Source: Erysipelotrichaceae bacterium (GTDB taxonomy: Bacteria > Bacillota_I > Bacilli_A > Erysipelotrichales > Erysipelotrichaceae). From it: a DNA stretch of 39,125 nt. The stretch lies in assembly GCA_017539105.1 (NCBI GenBank), contig JAFYHQ010000045.1, positions 118,320 through 157,444 of the forward strand, read 5' to 3'. A program made the position numbers and the translations under genes. Numbering within the stretch: position 1 is the stretch's first letter; each line of letters opens with the position of its first letter. The notes under the pieces are model-generated. The model searched no databases. It was not told where the DNA came from and saw nothing but the letters and a program-made list of their open reading frames with translations. Shown here one piece after another: positions 22,572-29,838 of the stretch.

Positions 22572-22600
22572 ATTCTAGCATATCTATTGATAAACATAAA
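22572..22600 (-). promoter_or_regulatory. Promoter of the 662-aa gene
   Basis: Minus strand: -35 TTTATG (22595-22600), 17-nt spacer, -10 TAGAAT (22572-22577). Start of transcription is predicted near 22565. Confidence 0.6.
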
Positions 22601-22614
22601 TCATCGGATTGCGA

Positions 22615-22623
22615 TGTTATAAT
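22615..22623 (+). promoter_or_regulatory. Extended -10 promoter of the SIS-protein operon
   Basis: TGTTATAAT (22615-22623) precedes the first SIS gene. The start near 22630 leaves a short leader containing AAAGGAT before the ATG at 22652. Confidence 0.6.
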
Positions 22624-22651
22624 GATAGATGGAAAGGATCTTAGAAATAAT

Positions 22652-23371
22652 ATGGATATAAAGAAACGTTATTTTGGGCTGATCAAAGAACGGATCAAAG
22701 ATGCCTATGAGAATCAAGCCGATAAGCTGAAAGAAGTGGCACAGCTGTTTGGAGAGTGTGCTGAAAACGGCGGCGTCATTCAGCTGTTTGGCGTGAAACA
22801 TGGTGAGGAGTTCGTGAACGAGCTCAATTACCGGGCAGGCGGTCTGGCACCGTTCCATGCGCTGCGTCTGAAAGATATGATGCTGAAAGAACTGATCGAT
22901 CAGGATGATATCGATTCAGGCGTGATCTATGATGATCTGAGCCTGATCGGCAAGTTCAATGAAGCGTTCATCATGGATGACAGGGATATGTATGTGCTGA
23001 TCAGTTTCTATGGCAATGAGCCTGTGGTTCTGGAAATCGCGCGTAGAGCGAAGGAAAATGGGCAGAAAGTCGTGGCAGTGGTCAATAAGAAATCTTATGA
23101 TCTCTGCGGTGGCAAGCTTCTGGATTATGCCGATGTCTATCTGGACATGAATGCTGATGAGCCGGATCTGGCTTTGGATGTGGATGGCCACAGGATCGGG
23201 CAGCTTTCTTCGACGGTCACGAATGTCATCGCGCAGATGCTTACGGCAGAATTCTATGACTATTATGTCAGGCAAGGAAAAGAGGCGCCTGTGCTGCTTT
23301 CAGCAAATATCAAGGGTTCCGATGTCCACAACAATGCTTTGACTGACCCATATGGAAGGAGGGTCCGATAA
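22652..23371 (+). CDS. Degenerate SIS-domain (UPF0309-like) protein, first of three paralogues
   Basis: 239 aa from ATG 22652, preceded by AAAGGAT; the in-frame ATG at 22622 overlaps the -10 hexamer and is rejected. It shares the family's layout with its two neighbours: an N-terminal helix, IQLFGVKHGEEFVNELNYRA (compare HTFGTGHSHMLGIELFARA in the third), and a C-terminal conserved region with DVHNNAL. But the phosphosugar-binding SNSGxN motif is replaced by ISFYGNEPV, so it may have lost isomerase activity and act as a partner or regulator. Its stop overlaps the next start (TAATG), with an SD (AGGAGGG) within its last codons. Confidence 0.8.
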   Translation: MDIKKRYFGLIKERIKDAYENQADKLKEVAQLFGECAENGGVIQLFGVKHGEEFVNELNYRAGGLAPFHALRLKDMMLKELIDQDDIDSGVIYDDLSLIGKFNEAFIMDDRDMYVLISFYGNEPVVLEIARRAKENGQKVVAVVNKKSYDLCGGKLLDYADVYLDMNADEPDLALDVDGHRIGQLSSTVTNVIAQMLTAEFYDYYVRQGKEAPVLLSANIKGSDVHNNALTDPYGRRVR

Positions 23372-24099
23372 TGGTAGACGCAAAAAGATTCCTGGATGAG
23401 ATCAGCAGTCTTCTGGATACGTTGTATGAAACGCAGAAGGATGCTTTGGAGGCGACTGCGCAGGCGATGAAGGAATGCATCGAAAAGGATGGTGTCATTC
23501 ATGTCTTCGGTTCCGGACATTCCGTAGGACTGGGTATCGATATCAAGAACCGCAACGGAGCGATCGTTCCGGTCCATATCATGGAGATGTCGGATTTTGT
23601 GACCAAAGGCGGAGTCAGCGTCGAGGAGTTCATGGATAAGAATGATATCTTCGAGAGGAAGCCGAACGTAGCGGATAAACTGTATGGGCTCTATAATATA
23701 CAGCCGCAGGATATCTTCTTTGTGATTTCCAATTCCGGGATCAACGGGATCGTCATCGATATCGCGGATCTGGCAAAGAAGAACGGACATAAGGTGGTCA
23801 TCATCACTTCGATGAAGCATACTCTGGCGGAAGAGCCGAGACACCCTAGCGGGAAGAAACTCTATGAATTCGGAGATATCGTGATCGACAACTGCGGTCC
23901 GCATGGCGATGCCTTGCTGGAAACGGATGGCATAGCAAAAGTCTGTTCCGTTTCTTCCATCTGCAACAACTGTATCGCACAGGCATTGTCTGCACGTACG
24001 GCGGAATTGTTGCTGGAAGACGGTTATGAATTGCCTTATCTGAATGGCGAGAATGGCCATGATACGGCTTTAATCAGAAAATATGAAGGGAGAGCGTAA
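23371..24099 (+). CDS. SIS-domain protein, UPF0309-like, second paralogue
   Basis: A 242-aa phosphosugar isomerase/binding-type protein. Motifs: HVFGSGHSVGLGIDIKNRNG (about 46-65), the SIS signature FFVISNSGINGIVIDIA (about 117-133), and RHPSGKKLYEFGDIVIDNC (about 157-175), which is shared almost word for word with the third paralogue. UPF0309 members have an unknown substrate. The start overlaps the first gene's stop; the third gene starts directly after its own stop. Confidence 0.88.
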   Translation: MVDAKRFLDEISSLLDTLYETQKDALEATAQAMKECIEKDGVIHVFGSGHSVGLGIDIKNRNGAIVPVHIMEMSDFVTKGGVSVEEFMDKNDIFERKPNVADKLYGLYNIQPQDIFFVISNSGINGIVIDIADLAKKNGHKVVIITSMKHTLAEEPRHPSGKKLYEFGDIVIDNCGPHGDALLETDGIAKVCSVSSICNNCIAQALSARTAELLLEDGYELPYLNGENGHDTALIRKYEGRA

Positions 24100-24819
24100 A
24101 TGTTATACGAATATGGGGATAAGATCCTTGAAGTGCTGAAAAATGCAGAAGAGAAGAATAAGGATACGATCAAGAAACTGGCAGAAAAAGTAGCCGAGAA
24201 TATCGAGAATGACAAAATGATTCATACTTTTGGCACGGGGCATTCGCATATGCTGGGAATCGAACTGTTTGCCAGAGCAGGCGGTCTGGGCAATGTTGAT
24301 GCGATGCTGGATCCGGATACGCTGACTTCGTTCGGCGCAATGCGATCCGGCGCGATGGAAAAGACTTCCGGCGTTTCCGATGTCATCTATGATTCCTACA
24401 ATATCGAAAAGGGCGATATCATGATCATCACTTCCAATTCCGGAAGAAATGCGATGCCGATCGAAATGGCGATGCGTTGCCAGAAGGAAGGAGTCTATGT
24501 GGTTGCCATGACCAATCTGGATCAGTCCATGCATACGACTTCCAGACATCCTTCTGGAAAGAAACTCTATGAATTTGCGGATTGCGTCATCGATACCTGC
24601 GTGCCTGCCGGAGATGCTTCGATGGATATCGGCGGGATCAAAACAGGGCCTGCTTCTTCGATCGTTTCGATGTTCCTGATCAATACGGTTGTAACGGAAG
24701 CGATCAAGATCGTCGTTTCTCATGGCAAGCGTCCTTATGTATTCCAGTCGCAGAATGTGGATGGATTCGATAATAACGCGATCTATGAACACTTCAAAGG
24801 AAGAGTGAAACATTACTAA
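24100..24819 (+). CDS. SIS-domain protein, UPF0309-like, third paralogue
   Basis: A 239-aa protein with the most typical UPF0309 sequence of the three: HTFGTGHSHMLGIELFARAG (about 46-65), MIITSNSGRNAMPIEMAMR (about 109-127), SRHPSGKKLYEFADCVIDTC (about 148-167) and SQNVDGFDNN near the end. Two molecules, or a pair with the second paralogue, would form the active site as in other SIS proteins. Context with nagA and murQ 2.7-3.9 kb downstream suggests amino-sugar phosphates as ligands; this is inference. A terminator follows after 5 nt. Confidence 0.9.
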   Translation: MLYEYGDKILEVLKNAEEKNKDTIKKLAEKVAENIENDKMIHTFGTGHSHMLGIELFARAGGLGNVDAMLDPDTLTSFGAMRSGAMEKTSGVSDVIYDSYNIEKGDIMIITSNSGRNAMPIEMAMRCQKEGVYVVAMTNLDQSMHTTSRHPSGKKLYEFADCVIDTCVPAGDASMDIGGIKTGPASSIVSMFLINTVVTEAIKIVVSHGKRPYVFQSQNVDGFDNNAIYEHFKGRVKHY

Positions 24820-24824
24820 AAGCG

Positions 24825-24850
24825 AAGGCACCTGGGTGCCTTTTCTTTTC
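24825..24850 (+). terminator. Intrinsic terminator of the SIS operon
   Basis: Stem AAGGCAC / GTGCCTT, loop CTGG, followed by a T-rich tract (TTCTTTTC). Confidence 0.85.
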
Positions 24851-24853
24851 GGT

Positions 24854-24859
24854 TATAAT
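24854..24859 (+). promoter_or_regulatory. -10 element of the mutY-murQ operon
   Basis: TATAAT, 8 nt before the mutY ATG and just after the SIS terminator. No SD precedes mutY, so the transcript has at most one or two leader bases. Confidence 0.6.
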
Positions 24860-24867
24860 GGTAGTGA

Positions 24868-25956
24868 ATGAAAGAACTGAAGAAAGAGGAAATCGATAAG
24901 CTGCTAGATTGGTATCGCCTGAATAAGCGTGTTCTGCCTTTTCGGGATACGGGAGATCCTTATGATGTGTGGATCTCCGAGATCATGCTTCAGCAGACCA
25001 GGATCGAGGCTGCCGTTTCCTATTTCTTGCGTTTCAAGAAAGAGCTTCCTGATATCGATGCCTTGGCTCAAGTGAAGGAAGACAGGCTTCTGCGTCTGTG
25101 GGAAGGATTAGGCTATTATTCCCGGGCACGGAATCTGCAGAAATGCGCACGGATCCTGAAAGAAGAATATGGAAACGAGATCCCGCAGGATCATGAAAGA
25201 CTACTGAAACTGCCGGGGATCGGTCCTTATACTGCGGGAGCGATCCTGGCAATCGGGTTTGGAAAGCCATATCCTGCCGTCGACGGGAATGTCTTGAGAG
25301 TCCTGACGAGATATCTGGGGATCCGGGATGATATCCGTTCAAATGCGGTCAGAAAGGATCTGGAAACTGTCGTTTCCTCCTTCTATGAGAAAGAAAAGAT
25401 CACAGATCAAAGATATATCAGCGATCTGACGCAGGCGCTGATGGAACTGGGAGCTATGGTCTGCATTCCTAATGGAAAGCCTTTATGTACAGATTGTCCC
25501 ATGAAAGACCGCTGTTATGCATACAGGAAGGATCTCATCGGTCAGATCCCTTATCGCAGTCCGAACAAAGAGCGGAAGATCGTGGAACGGACCTTGTTTA
25601 TGATAAGGAAAGGGGAGGATTTTCTGTTAGGGAAACGTCCTGACAAGGGATTGCTGGCAGGAATGTATGAATTCATGGGAATCGATGAAAAGCTGAATGA
25701 AACGGAAGCCGGGGAATATCTCAGAAAGAAAGGATACGATATCCTGAAGATCGTTGTGCTTCCTTCATCGAAACACGTTTTCAGCCATGTGGAATGGCAC
25801 ATGGATGCCTATGAAGTCATCGTAGCAAATAAAGATATCCCATTCGAAGAGAAACAGATCCTTGTGGGAAAGGAAGAACTTCAGAAGCTGGCGATCCCGT
25901 CGGCTTTCAAGGCTTATGTCGATCATTATGCTTTAAGGGAAGGAGAACACTTATGA
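24868..25956 (+). CDS. mutY: A/G-specific adenine DNA glycosylase MutY
   Basis: MutY removes adenine mispaired with 8-oxoguanine. The 362-aa protein has the full set: catalytic Glu38 in ISEIMLQQTR, the helix-hairpin-helix LPGIGPYTAGAILAIGFG, catalytic Asp139 in AVDGNVLRVLTRY, and the 4Fe-4S cluster loop with four Cys (MVC-x7-C-x2-C-x5-C). The first cysteine spacing is 7 rather than the common 6. A C-terminal NUDIX-like domain (about 230-355) recognises 8-oxoG. It heads the unit with a leaderless-type promoter, and its stop overlaps the next start (ATGA). Its link to cell-wall recycling genes is probably positional. Confidence 0.95.
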   Translation: MKELKKEEIDKLLDWYRLNKRVLPFRDTGDPYDVWISEIMLQQTRIEAAVSYFLRFKKELPDIDALAQVKEDRLLRLWEGLGYYSRARNLQKCARILKEEYGNEIPQDHERLLKLPGIGPYTAGAILAIGFGKPYPAVDGNVLRVLTRYLGIRDDIRSNAVRKDLETVVSSFYEKEKITDQRYISDLTQALMELGAMVCIPNGKPLCTDCPMKDRCYAYRKDLIGQIPYRSPNKERKIVERTLFMIRKGEDFLLGKRPDKGLLAGMYEFMGIDEKLNETEAGEYLRKKGYDILKIVVLPSSKHVFSHVEWHMDAYEVIVANKDIPFEEKQILVGKEELQKLAIPSAFKAYVDHYALREGEHL

Positions 25957-26888
25957 AACTGGCAATCTTTGGCTGCGGCAATATCGCAAAACGTATCGCG
26001 GCGTCCTGTCTGAAAGTCGAAGAAATCGATCTGGTTGGTTTTGCGTCCAAGGATCTGGAAAAAGCCAAGGCATATGCGGAAAGCTATGGATGCAGAGATT
26101 ACGGAGATTATGATCATTTCCTGGACAGCGATATCGATGCGGTCTATGTGGCCACCTACAATCCTTCCCATTATGAACTGATCAGAACCTGTCTTCAGCA
26201 TGGTAAGTCCGTGATCTGTGAAAAGCCGATGCTCTCAGGAATCGAAGAGACGAAAGAACTGTTTGAACTGGCAGAACGAAACGGTGTCACGCTGATGGAG
26301 GCGTTGAAATCGGTCTTTCTTCCTCTCAATATCCGGATCAGAGAGATGATGAAAGAGAAAACGATCGGCGAGATAAAGGAAGTCTATGCCGCGTTCATGC
26401 GCTGCGGACATCATCCGGAAAGCCACTGGATCAACGAGAAAAAGACAGGCGGAGCCTTGAAAGACCTGGGGACCTATACGGTCGGAACTTTGAACTATCT
26501 CATGGACATGTGCCCGGAACTGGAACATCTTGAAACCGATGCGACGGAAGACCGGGCCGATACGACCGCGTATGCGGATCTGCGCTATGGGAATGTTAAA
26601 GGAAAGATCGCCGTTTCCAACAGGCTGGATGGCGATACGACGCTGATCGTTACGGGAAGCAGAGGCATCATTCAGGCGGATAACTACTGGAAAACCGGAC
26701 AGGGGTTCTATACCGTGGATGGCGAAAGCTTCGAACTGAACGAAGAATGCATTACGGATTTCTACTATGAACTGAAACACTTCGCCGATCTGGTCGATCA
26801 AGGGATCACGCAATCTCCGGTCATGTCCATGCAGGCCTCTTTGGATATCTTGCATATCACTGCGAATCATGGAGAATCAATTGAATAA
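25953..26888 (+). CDS. Gfo/Idh/MocA-family NAD(P)-dependent oxidoreductase
   Basis: A 311-aa two-domain dehydrogenase. The Rossmann motif is FGCGNIAKRIA near the N-terminus, then the family signature VICEKPMLSG (about 90) with the catalytic EKP lysine, and a C-terminal beta-sheet domain (about 120-300) with GGALKDLGTYTVGTLNYL. Members oxidise sugar hydroxyls or reduce keto-sugars; the substrate is not assignable. SD AAGGAG lies within the end of mutY, which it overlaps by 4 nt (ATGA). Sitting between mutY and nagA, it may act on an amino-sugar derivative; this is weak inference. Confidence 0.9.
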   Translation: MKLAIFGCGNIAKRIAASCLKVEEIDLVGFASKDLEKAKAYAESYGCRDYGDYDHFLDSDIDAVYVATYNPSHYELIRTCLQHGKSVICEKPMLSGIEETKELFELAERNGVTLMEALKSVFLPLNIRIREMMKEKTIGEIKEVYAAFMRCGHHPESHWINEKKTGGALKDLGTYTVGTLNYLMDMCPELEHLETDATEDRADTTAYADLRYGNVKGKIAVSNRLDGDTTLIVTGSRGIIQADNYWKTGQGFYTVDGESFELNEECITDFYYELKHFADLVDQGITQSPVMSMQASLDILHITANHGESIE

Positions 26889-27552
26889 AAAGAAAACAGT
26901 CACTGTCGTTCTTATGGCTGTAAGCGCCTTGCTGGCGATGGCTTACGTGGAAAGGATCATGCAGCCGGGTTACTGGATCAAGAGTCTGATCAAGCTTTTT
27001 GTATTCGGCGGATCCATTCTATTGTATGCGTATCTGTTTAAGGAAAATCTAAGGGAACTGATCCATCTGAAGAAGATAAAACCATCAAAGAAACTGATTT
27101 TCTTTATGGCTTTTGCCTATGTCGGGATCATCGTATCGTATCTGCTGCTGAGCAGTTATATCGATTTAGACAGCATCAAAGAGAGTCTCATACAGAAGGA
27201 ACATCTTTCCAGGAAGAATTTCCTGTTCATCTTTTCCTACATCATCCTGATCAACTCCTTTCTGGAAGAGAGCTTCTTCCGGGGTTTTCTCTATCAGACC
27301 TTCAAGCAACAGGGAATGGAAAAGGCCGGCATCCTCTTCAGTGCGCTGGTCTTTGCGTTGTATCATATAAGTATCATGGATGGGTGGTTTCATCCGGCAA
27401 TCATGCTGCTAGGAATCGCGGGACTGTTTCTGGTAGGGATCTTCCTGCAGATCATCATGATAAGGGAAGACAGCCTGTCGGGAAGCTGGCTGGTTCACGC
27501 GTTTGCGAATCTGGCGATCAACACGATCGCGACGATCATGCTGCTGACATAG
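26869..27552 (+). CDS. CPBP-family intramembrane metalloprotease (CAAX/Abi type)
   Basis: A membrane protein of about 227 aa with eight hydrophobic segments. The two catalytic motifs of the family are present: EESFFRGFLYQ (EExxxR) and FALYHIS (FxxxH), plus a third His/Asn region near VHAFANLAIN. Members cut proteins in the membrane, for example in bacteriocin immunity or peptide maturation; no such partner is here. The first ATG (26869) has no SD and overlaps the oxidoreductase by 20 nt; TTG at 26881, 6 nt after GGAG, is a good alternative start. Confidence 0.88.
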   Translation: MENQLNKKKTVTVVLMAVSALLAMAYVERIMQPGYWIKSLIKLFVFGGSILLYAYLFKENLRELIHLKKIKPSKKLIFFMAFAYVGIIVSYLLLSSYIDLDSIKESLIQKEHLSRKNFLFIFSYIILINSFLEESFFRGFLYQTFKQQGMEKAGILFSALVFALYHISIMDGWFHPAIMLLGIAGLFLVGIFLQIIMIREDSLSGSWLVHAFANLAINTIATIMLLT

Positions 27553-27571
27553 AAGAAAGGAATCAATCGTT

Positions 27572-28723
27572 ATGATCATTCAGAGTAAGAGAGTCTATTT
27601 TGAAGAAAAACTGCAGCCGAAGCAGATCGAGATCAGAAAGGATAAAATCGTCGGAGTTTATCCTTATGGTCTGTTTCAGGCGGATAAAGACTATGGCGAC
27701 CTGATTATTACGCCTGGCCTGTGCGATGTGCATAATCATGGCTACAATGGAGGAAATTCCAATTATGCTACGAAAAAATGGCTGAAGGAATGGACGGAAT
27801 ATCTGCCTTCGGAAGGAGTCACGGCGACCCTGGCTTCCATTTCTTCGTTCCCGAAAGAAGGGCTTTTGAAATCATTAAAGACGATCGGGGACTTCATCGA
27901 TCACGACAACGGGAATGGCACGCATATCCTGGGTGTCTATGAGGAAGGGCCATTCATTTCTTCCGGAAAAGAAAGAGGAGCACAGAGCCTTTCTTACCAG
28001 ATCATTCCAACAAAAAATGTCATCGATGAATTCAATGATGCCTGCAACGGTCATCTGATCTATGTCATGATCGCTCCGGAGATGCTGAAGGGGAATTATA
28101 GCGTCATCGATTATTGCGTATCGAAGGGGATGAAGGTCGCTTTGGGTCATACCGGCGCTTCTTTCGAGATCTGCAAGGAAGCGATCGAACATGGGGCGAC
28201 TTCCTTTACGCATACCTACAATGGCATGAAGGGCCTGCATCACCGGGAGCCTGGCGTCGTCGGAGCGGCGATGTATCATGACGGCTGTTATGCGGAATGT
28301 ATCTGTGATGGCATTCATGTGAATAAGGTCGCTGCCAATATCCTGGCAAAAACAAAGGGCAAGGATAAGCTGATCCTGATCACGGATTCTGTCACGATCA
28401 AAGGATTCAAACCTGGTGTTTATAATTATGAAGGAAAAGAGGATTCGGTTACGGTCACCGATAAAGGTGTCTCTTATCTGACGGGAACGGATACCTTATC
28501 AGGTTCCTGCCACAAACTGAATCACATCCTGGATTTTGCGATCCATGATGCGAACATCGATGAGGTCACGGCGATCAATGCGGTCACGGTCAATCCGATG
28601 AAGATGCTGGGAATCAGCGATCGGGGTCTGATCAAGGAGAACTGTTATGCCGATCTGGCGGTATTCGATGATCGTTTTGAGAATCAGGCGACTTATATCA
28701 ACGGCAAGGAATGGAAAAGATGA
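27572..28723 (+). CDS. nagA: N-acetylglucosamine-6-phosphate deacetylase
   Basis: NagA converts GlcNAc-6-P to GlcN-6-P and acetate. The 383-aa protein is of usual length. Visible are the metal-site DVHNHG (about residue 51), the EEGPFISSGKERGA loop (about 121), GHTGASFE and THTYNGMKGLHHREPG (about 189-228), and LITDSVTIKG (about 268), which holds the catalytic Asp. The HxH near the N-terminus suggests a two-metal site as in Bacillus NagA. SD AAAGGAA lies upstream. Its stop overlaps murQ, giving adjacent handling of GlcNAc-6-P and MurNAc-6-P. nagB is not in the window. Confidence 0.94.
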   Translation: MIIQSKRVYFEEKLQPKQIEIRKDKIVGVYPYGLFQADKDYGDLIITPGLCDVHNHGYNGGNSNYATKKWLKEWTEYLPSEGVTATLASISSFPKEGLLKSLKTIGDFIDHDNGNGTHILGVYEEGPFISSGKERGAQSLSYQIIPTKNVIDEFNDACNGHLIYVMIAPEMLKGNYSVIDYCVSKGMKVALGHTGASFEICKEAIEHGATSFTHTYNGMKGLHHREPGVVGAAMYHDGCYAECICDGIHVNKVAANILAKTKGKDKLILITDSVTIKGFKPGVYNYEGKEDSVTVTDKGVSYLTGTDTLSGSCHKLNHILDFAIHDANIDEVTAINAVTVNPMKMLGISDRGLIKENCYADLAVFDDRFENQATYINGKEWKR

Positions 28724-29607
28724 TGGAAACAGATAAACTTCAGACAGAGAAAAGGAATGACAAGACAAGAGAACTCGATCTTCTAAGCGTAAAAGAGATC
28801 GTTGCTTTGATGAACGAGGAAGATCTCAATGTCTATCAGACGATCAAGGAAGCAAGAGAAGATATCGCAGAACTGATCAACGCTTCGATCGATGCGTACA
28901 ATCATGGCGGTCGCATCATCTATATGGGTGCGGGTACTTCCGGCAGGCTGGGACTGATGGATGCGGTGGAGGTCGTTCCTACGTACAATTCGGATCGGTT
29001 TACGGGTCTGATCGCCGGAGGAGAGATGGCTTTCGTGAAGGCGGTCGAAGGAGCGGAAGACAGCAAGGAGCTGGCAGTATCGGATCTGAAGAATCTCGGA
29101 TTGTGTGACAGGGATATGGTCATCGGTATTGCAGCCAGCGGAAGGACGCCTTATGTCATCGGGGGACTGGAATACGCTCATAGCATCGGCTGTGTGACAG
29201 GCTGCGTCTGCTGCAACAAGGATACGCCGATCGGGAAGGTTTCCGATCATAAGGTGGAAGTGGATGCCGGTCCGGAGGTGCTGACAGGTTCGACCAGGTT
29301 AAAATCCGGAACCTACCAGAAGATCATTCTGAATATGATTTCGACGATCACGATGATCAAGGTAGGAAAAGTCTATGGCAACCTGATGGTGGATGTCAAG
29401 GCGACGAATGAGAAACTGGTGGAGCGCTGCCATAGGATCGTCATGGAGGCGACAGGCTGTACGTATGAAGAAGCGGCAGATGCGTTGAAGCAGACAGGCA
29501 ATCACTGCAAGACGGCGATCGTCATGATCCTGCTTGGTTTATCCCAAGAAGAAGCATTGAAACGATTGGAAGAAGCATCGGGGAATATAAGAAAAGCGAT
29601 TGGGTAG
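28720..29607 (+). CDS. murQ: N-acetylmuramic acid 6-phosphate etherase
   Basis: MurQ cleaves the lactyl ether of MurNAc-6-P, giving GlcNAc-6-P, the substrate of NagA encoded just upstream, and D-lactate. The SIS-fold core is clear: IIYMGAGTSGRLGLMDAVEV (with the catalytic Glu in DAVEVVPTY), then the second Glu in VEGAEDSKEL, and GIAASGRTPYVIGGLE. About 295 aa, usual length. I prefer ATG 28720, overlapping the nagA TGA, because AAGGA (28706-28710) lies 9 nt upstream; a start at 28711 would sit directly against that SD. It ends the operon at the terminator 29636. Confidence 0.95.
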   Translation: MMETDKLQTEKRNDKTRELDLLSVKEIVALMNEEDLNVYQTIKEAREDIAELINASIDAYNHGGRIIYMGAGTSGRLGLMDAVEVVPTYNSDRFTGLIAGGEMAFVKAVEGAEDSKELAVSDLKNLGLCDRDMVIGIAASGRTPYVIGGLEYAHSIGCVTGCVCCNKDTPIGKVSDHKVEVDAGPEVLTGSTRLKSGTYQKIILNMISTITMIKVGKVYGNLMVDVKATNEKLVERCHRIVMEATGCTYEEAADALKQTGNHCKTAIVMILLGLSQEEALKRLEEASGNIRKAIG

Positions 29608-29635
29608 TGTTCATTTCACACTTATCGTTATGGCA

Positions 29636-29661
29636 AACAAAGGCAATGCCTTTGTTTTTTT
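29636..29661 (+). terminator. Intrinsic terminator of the nagA-murQ operon
   Basis: Perfect 9-bp stem AACAAAGGC / GCCTTTGTT, loop AAT, followed by TTTTT. Confidence 0.9.
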
Positions 29662-29838
29662 GTATATCGAAAAATGACAAAACAATATAAAATACAATTT
29701 TTTAGACTATAATAATAATAGATTTTATAGAAATATAAAGAATTATACTGACGAAATGATTTTTAACTATTCAGTATTTAAGTATCATTATTTCTGTCTT
29801 TGTAAGACAGTTTTTGTACGTATGTAAGGAGCATCATC
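29662..29838 (+). promoter_or_regulatory. AT-rich promoter and structured leader of the giant protease gene
   Basis: A possible -10 TATAAT is at 29708-29713 (no good -35). The leader then holds a perfect 7-bp stem ATACTGA (29745-29751) / TCAGTAT (29771-29777) and a terminator-like hairpin CTGTCTT-TGT-AAGACAG (29794-29810) with TTTTTG after it. The SD (AAGGAG) and the ATG at 29839 follow the hairpin, so transcription must pass the hairpin to express the gene. Confidence 0.6.
29794..29816 (+). terminator. Terminator-like hairpin between promoter and start codon of the protease gene
   Basis: 7-bp perfect stem with 3-nt loop plus a five-T tract, 22 nt before the ATG. Probably an attenuator controlling the large protease-scaffold unit. 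Confidence 0.65.

Noticed and set aside
22622-22651. Upstream ATG for the first SIS gene
   Set aside because: It overlaps the -10 hexamer TATAAT, so it is probably not in the transcript; ATG 22652 has AAAGGAT upstream.
23263-24060. 265-aa minus-strand frame opposite the second SIS gene
   Set aside because: His/Arg/Ile-rich shadow of conserved coding sequence.
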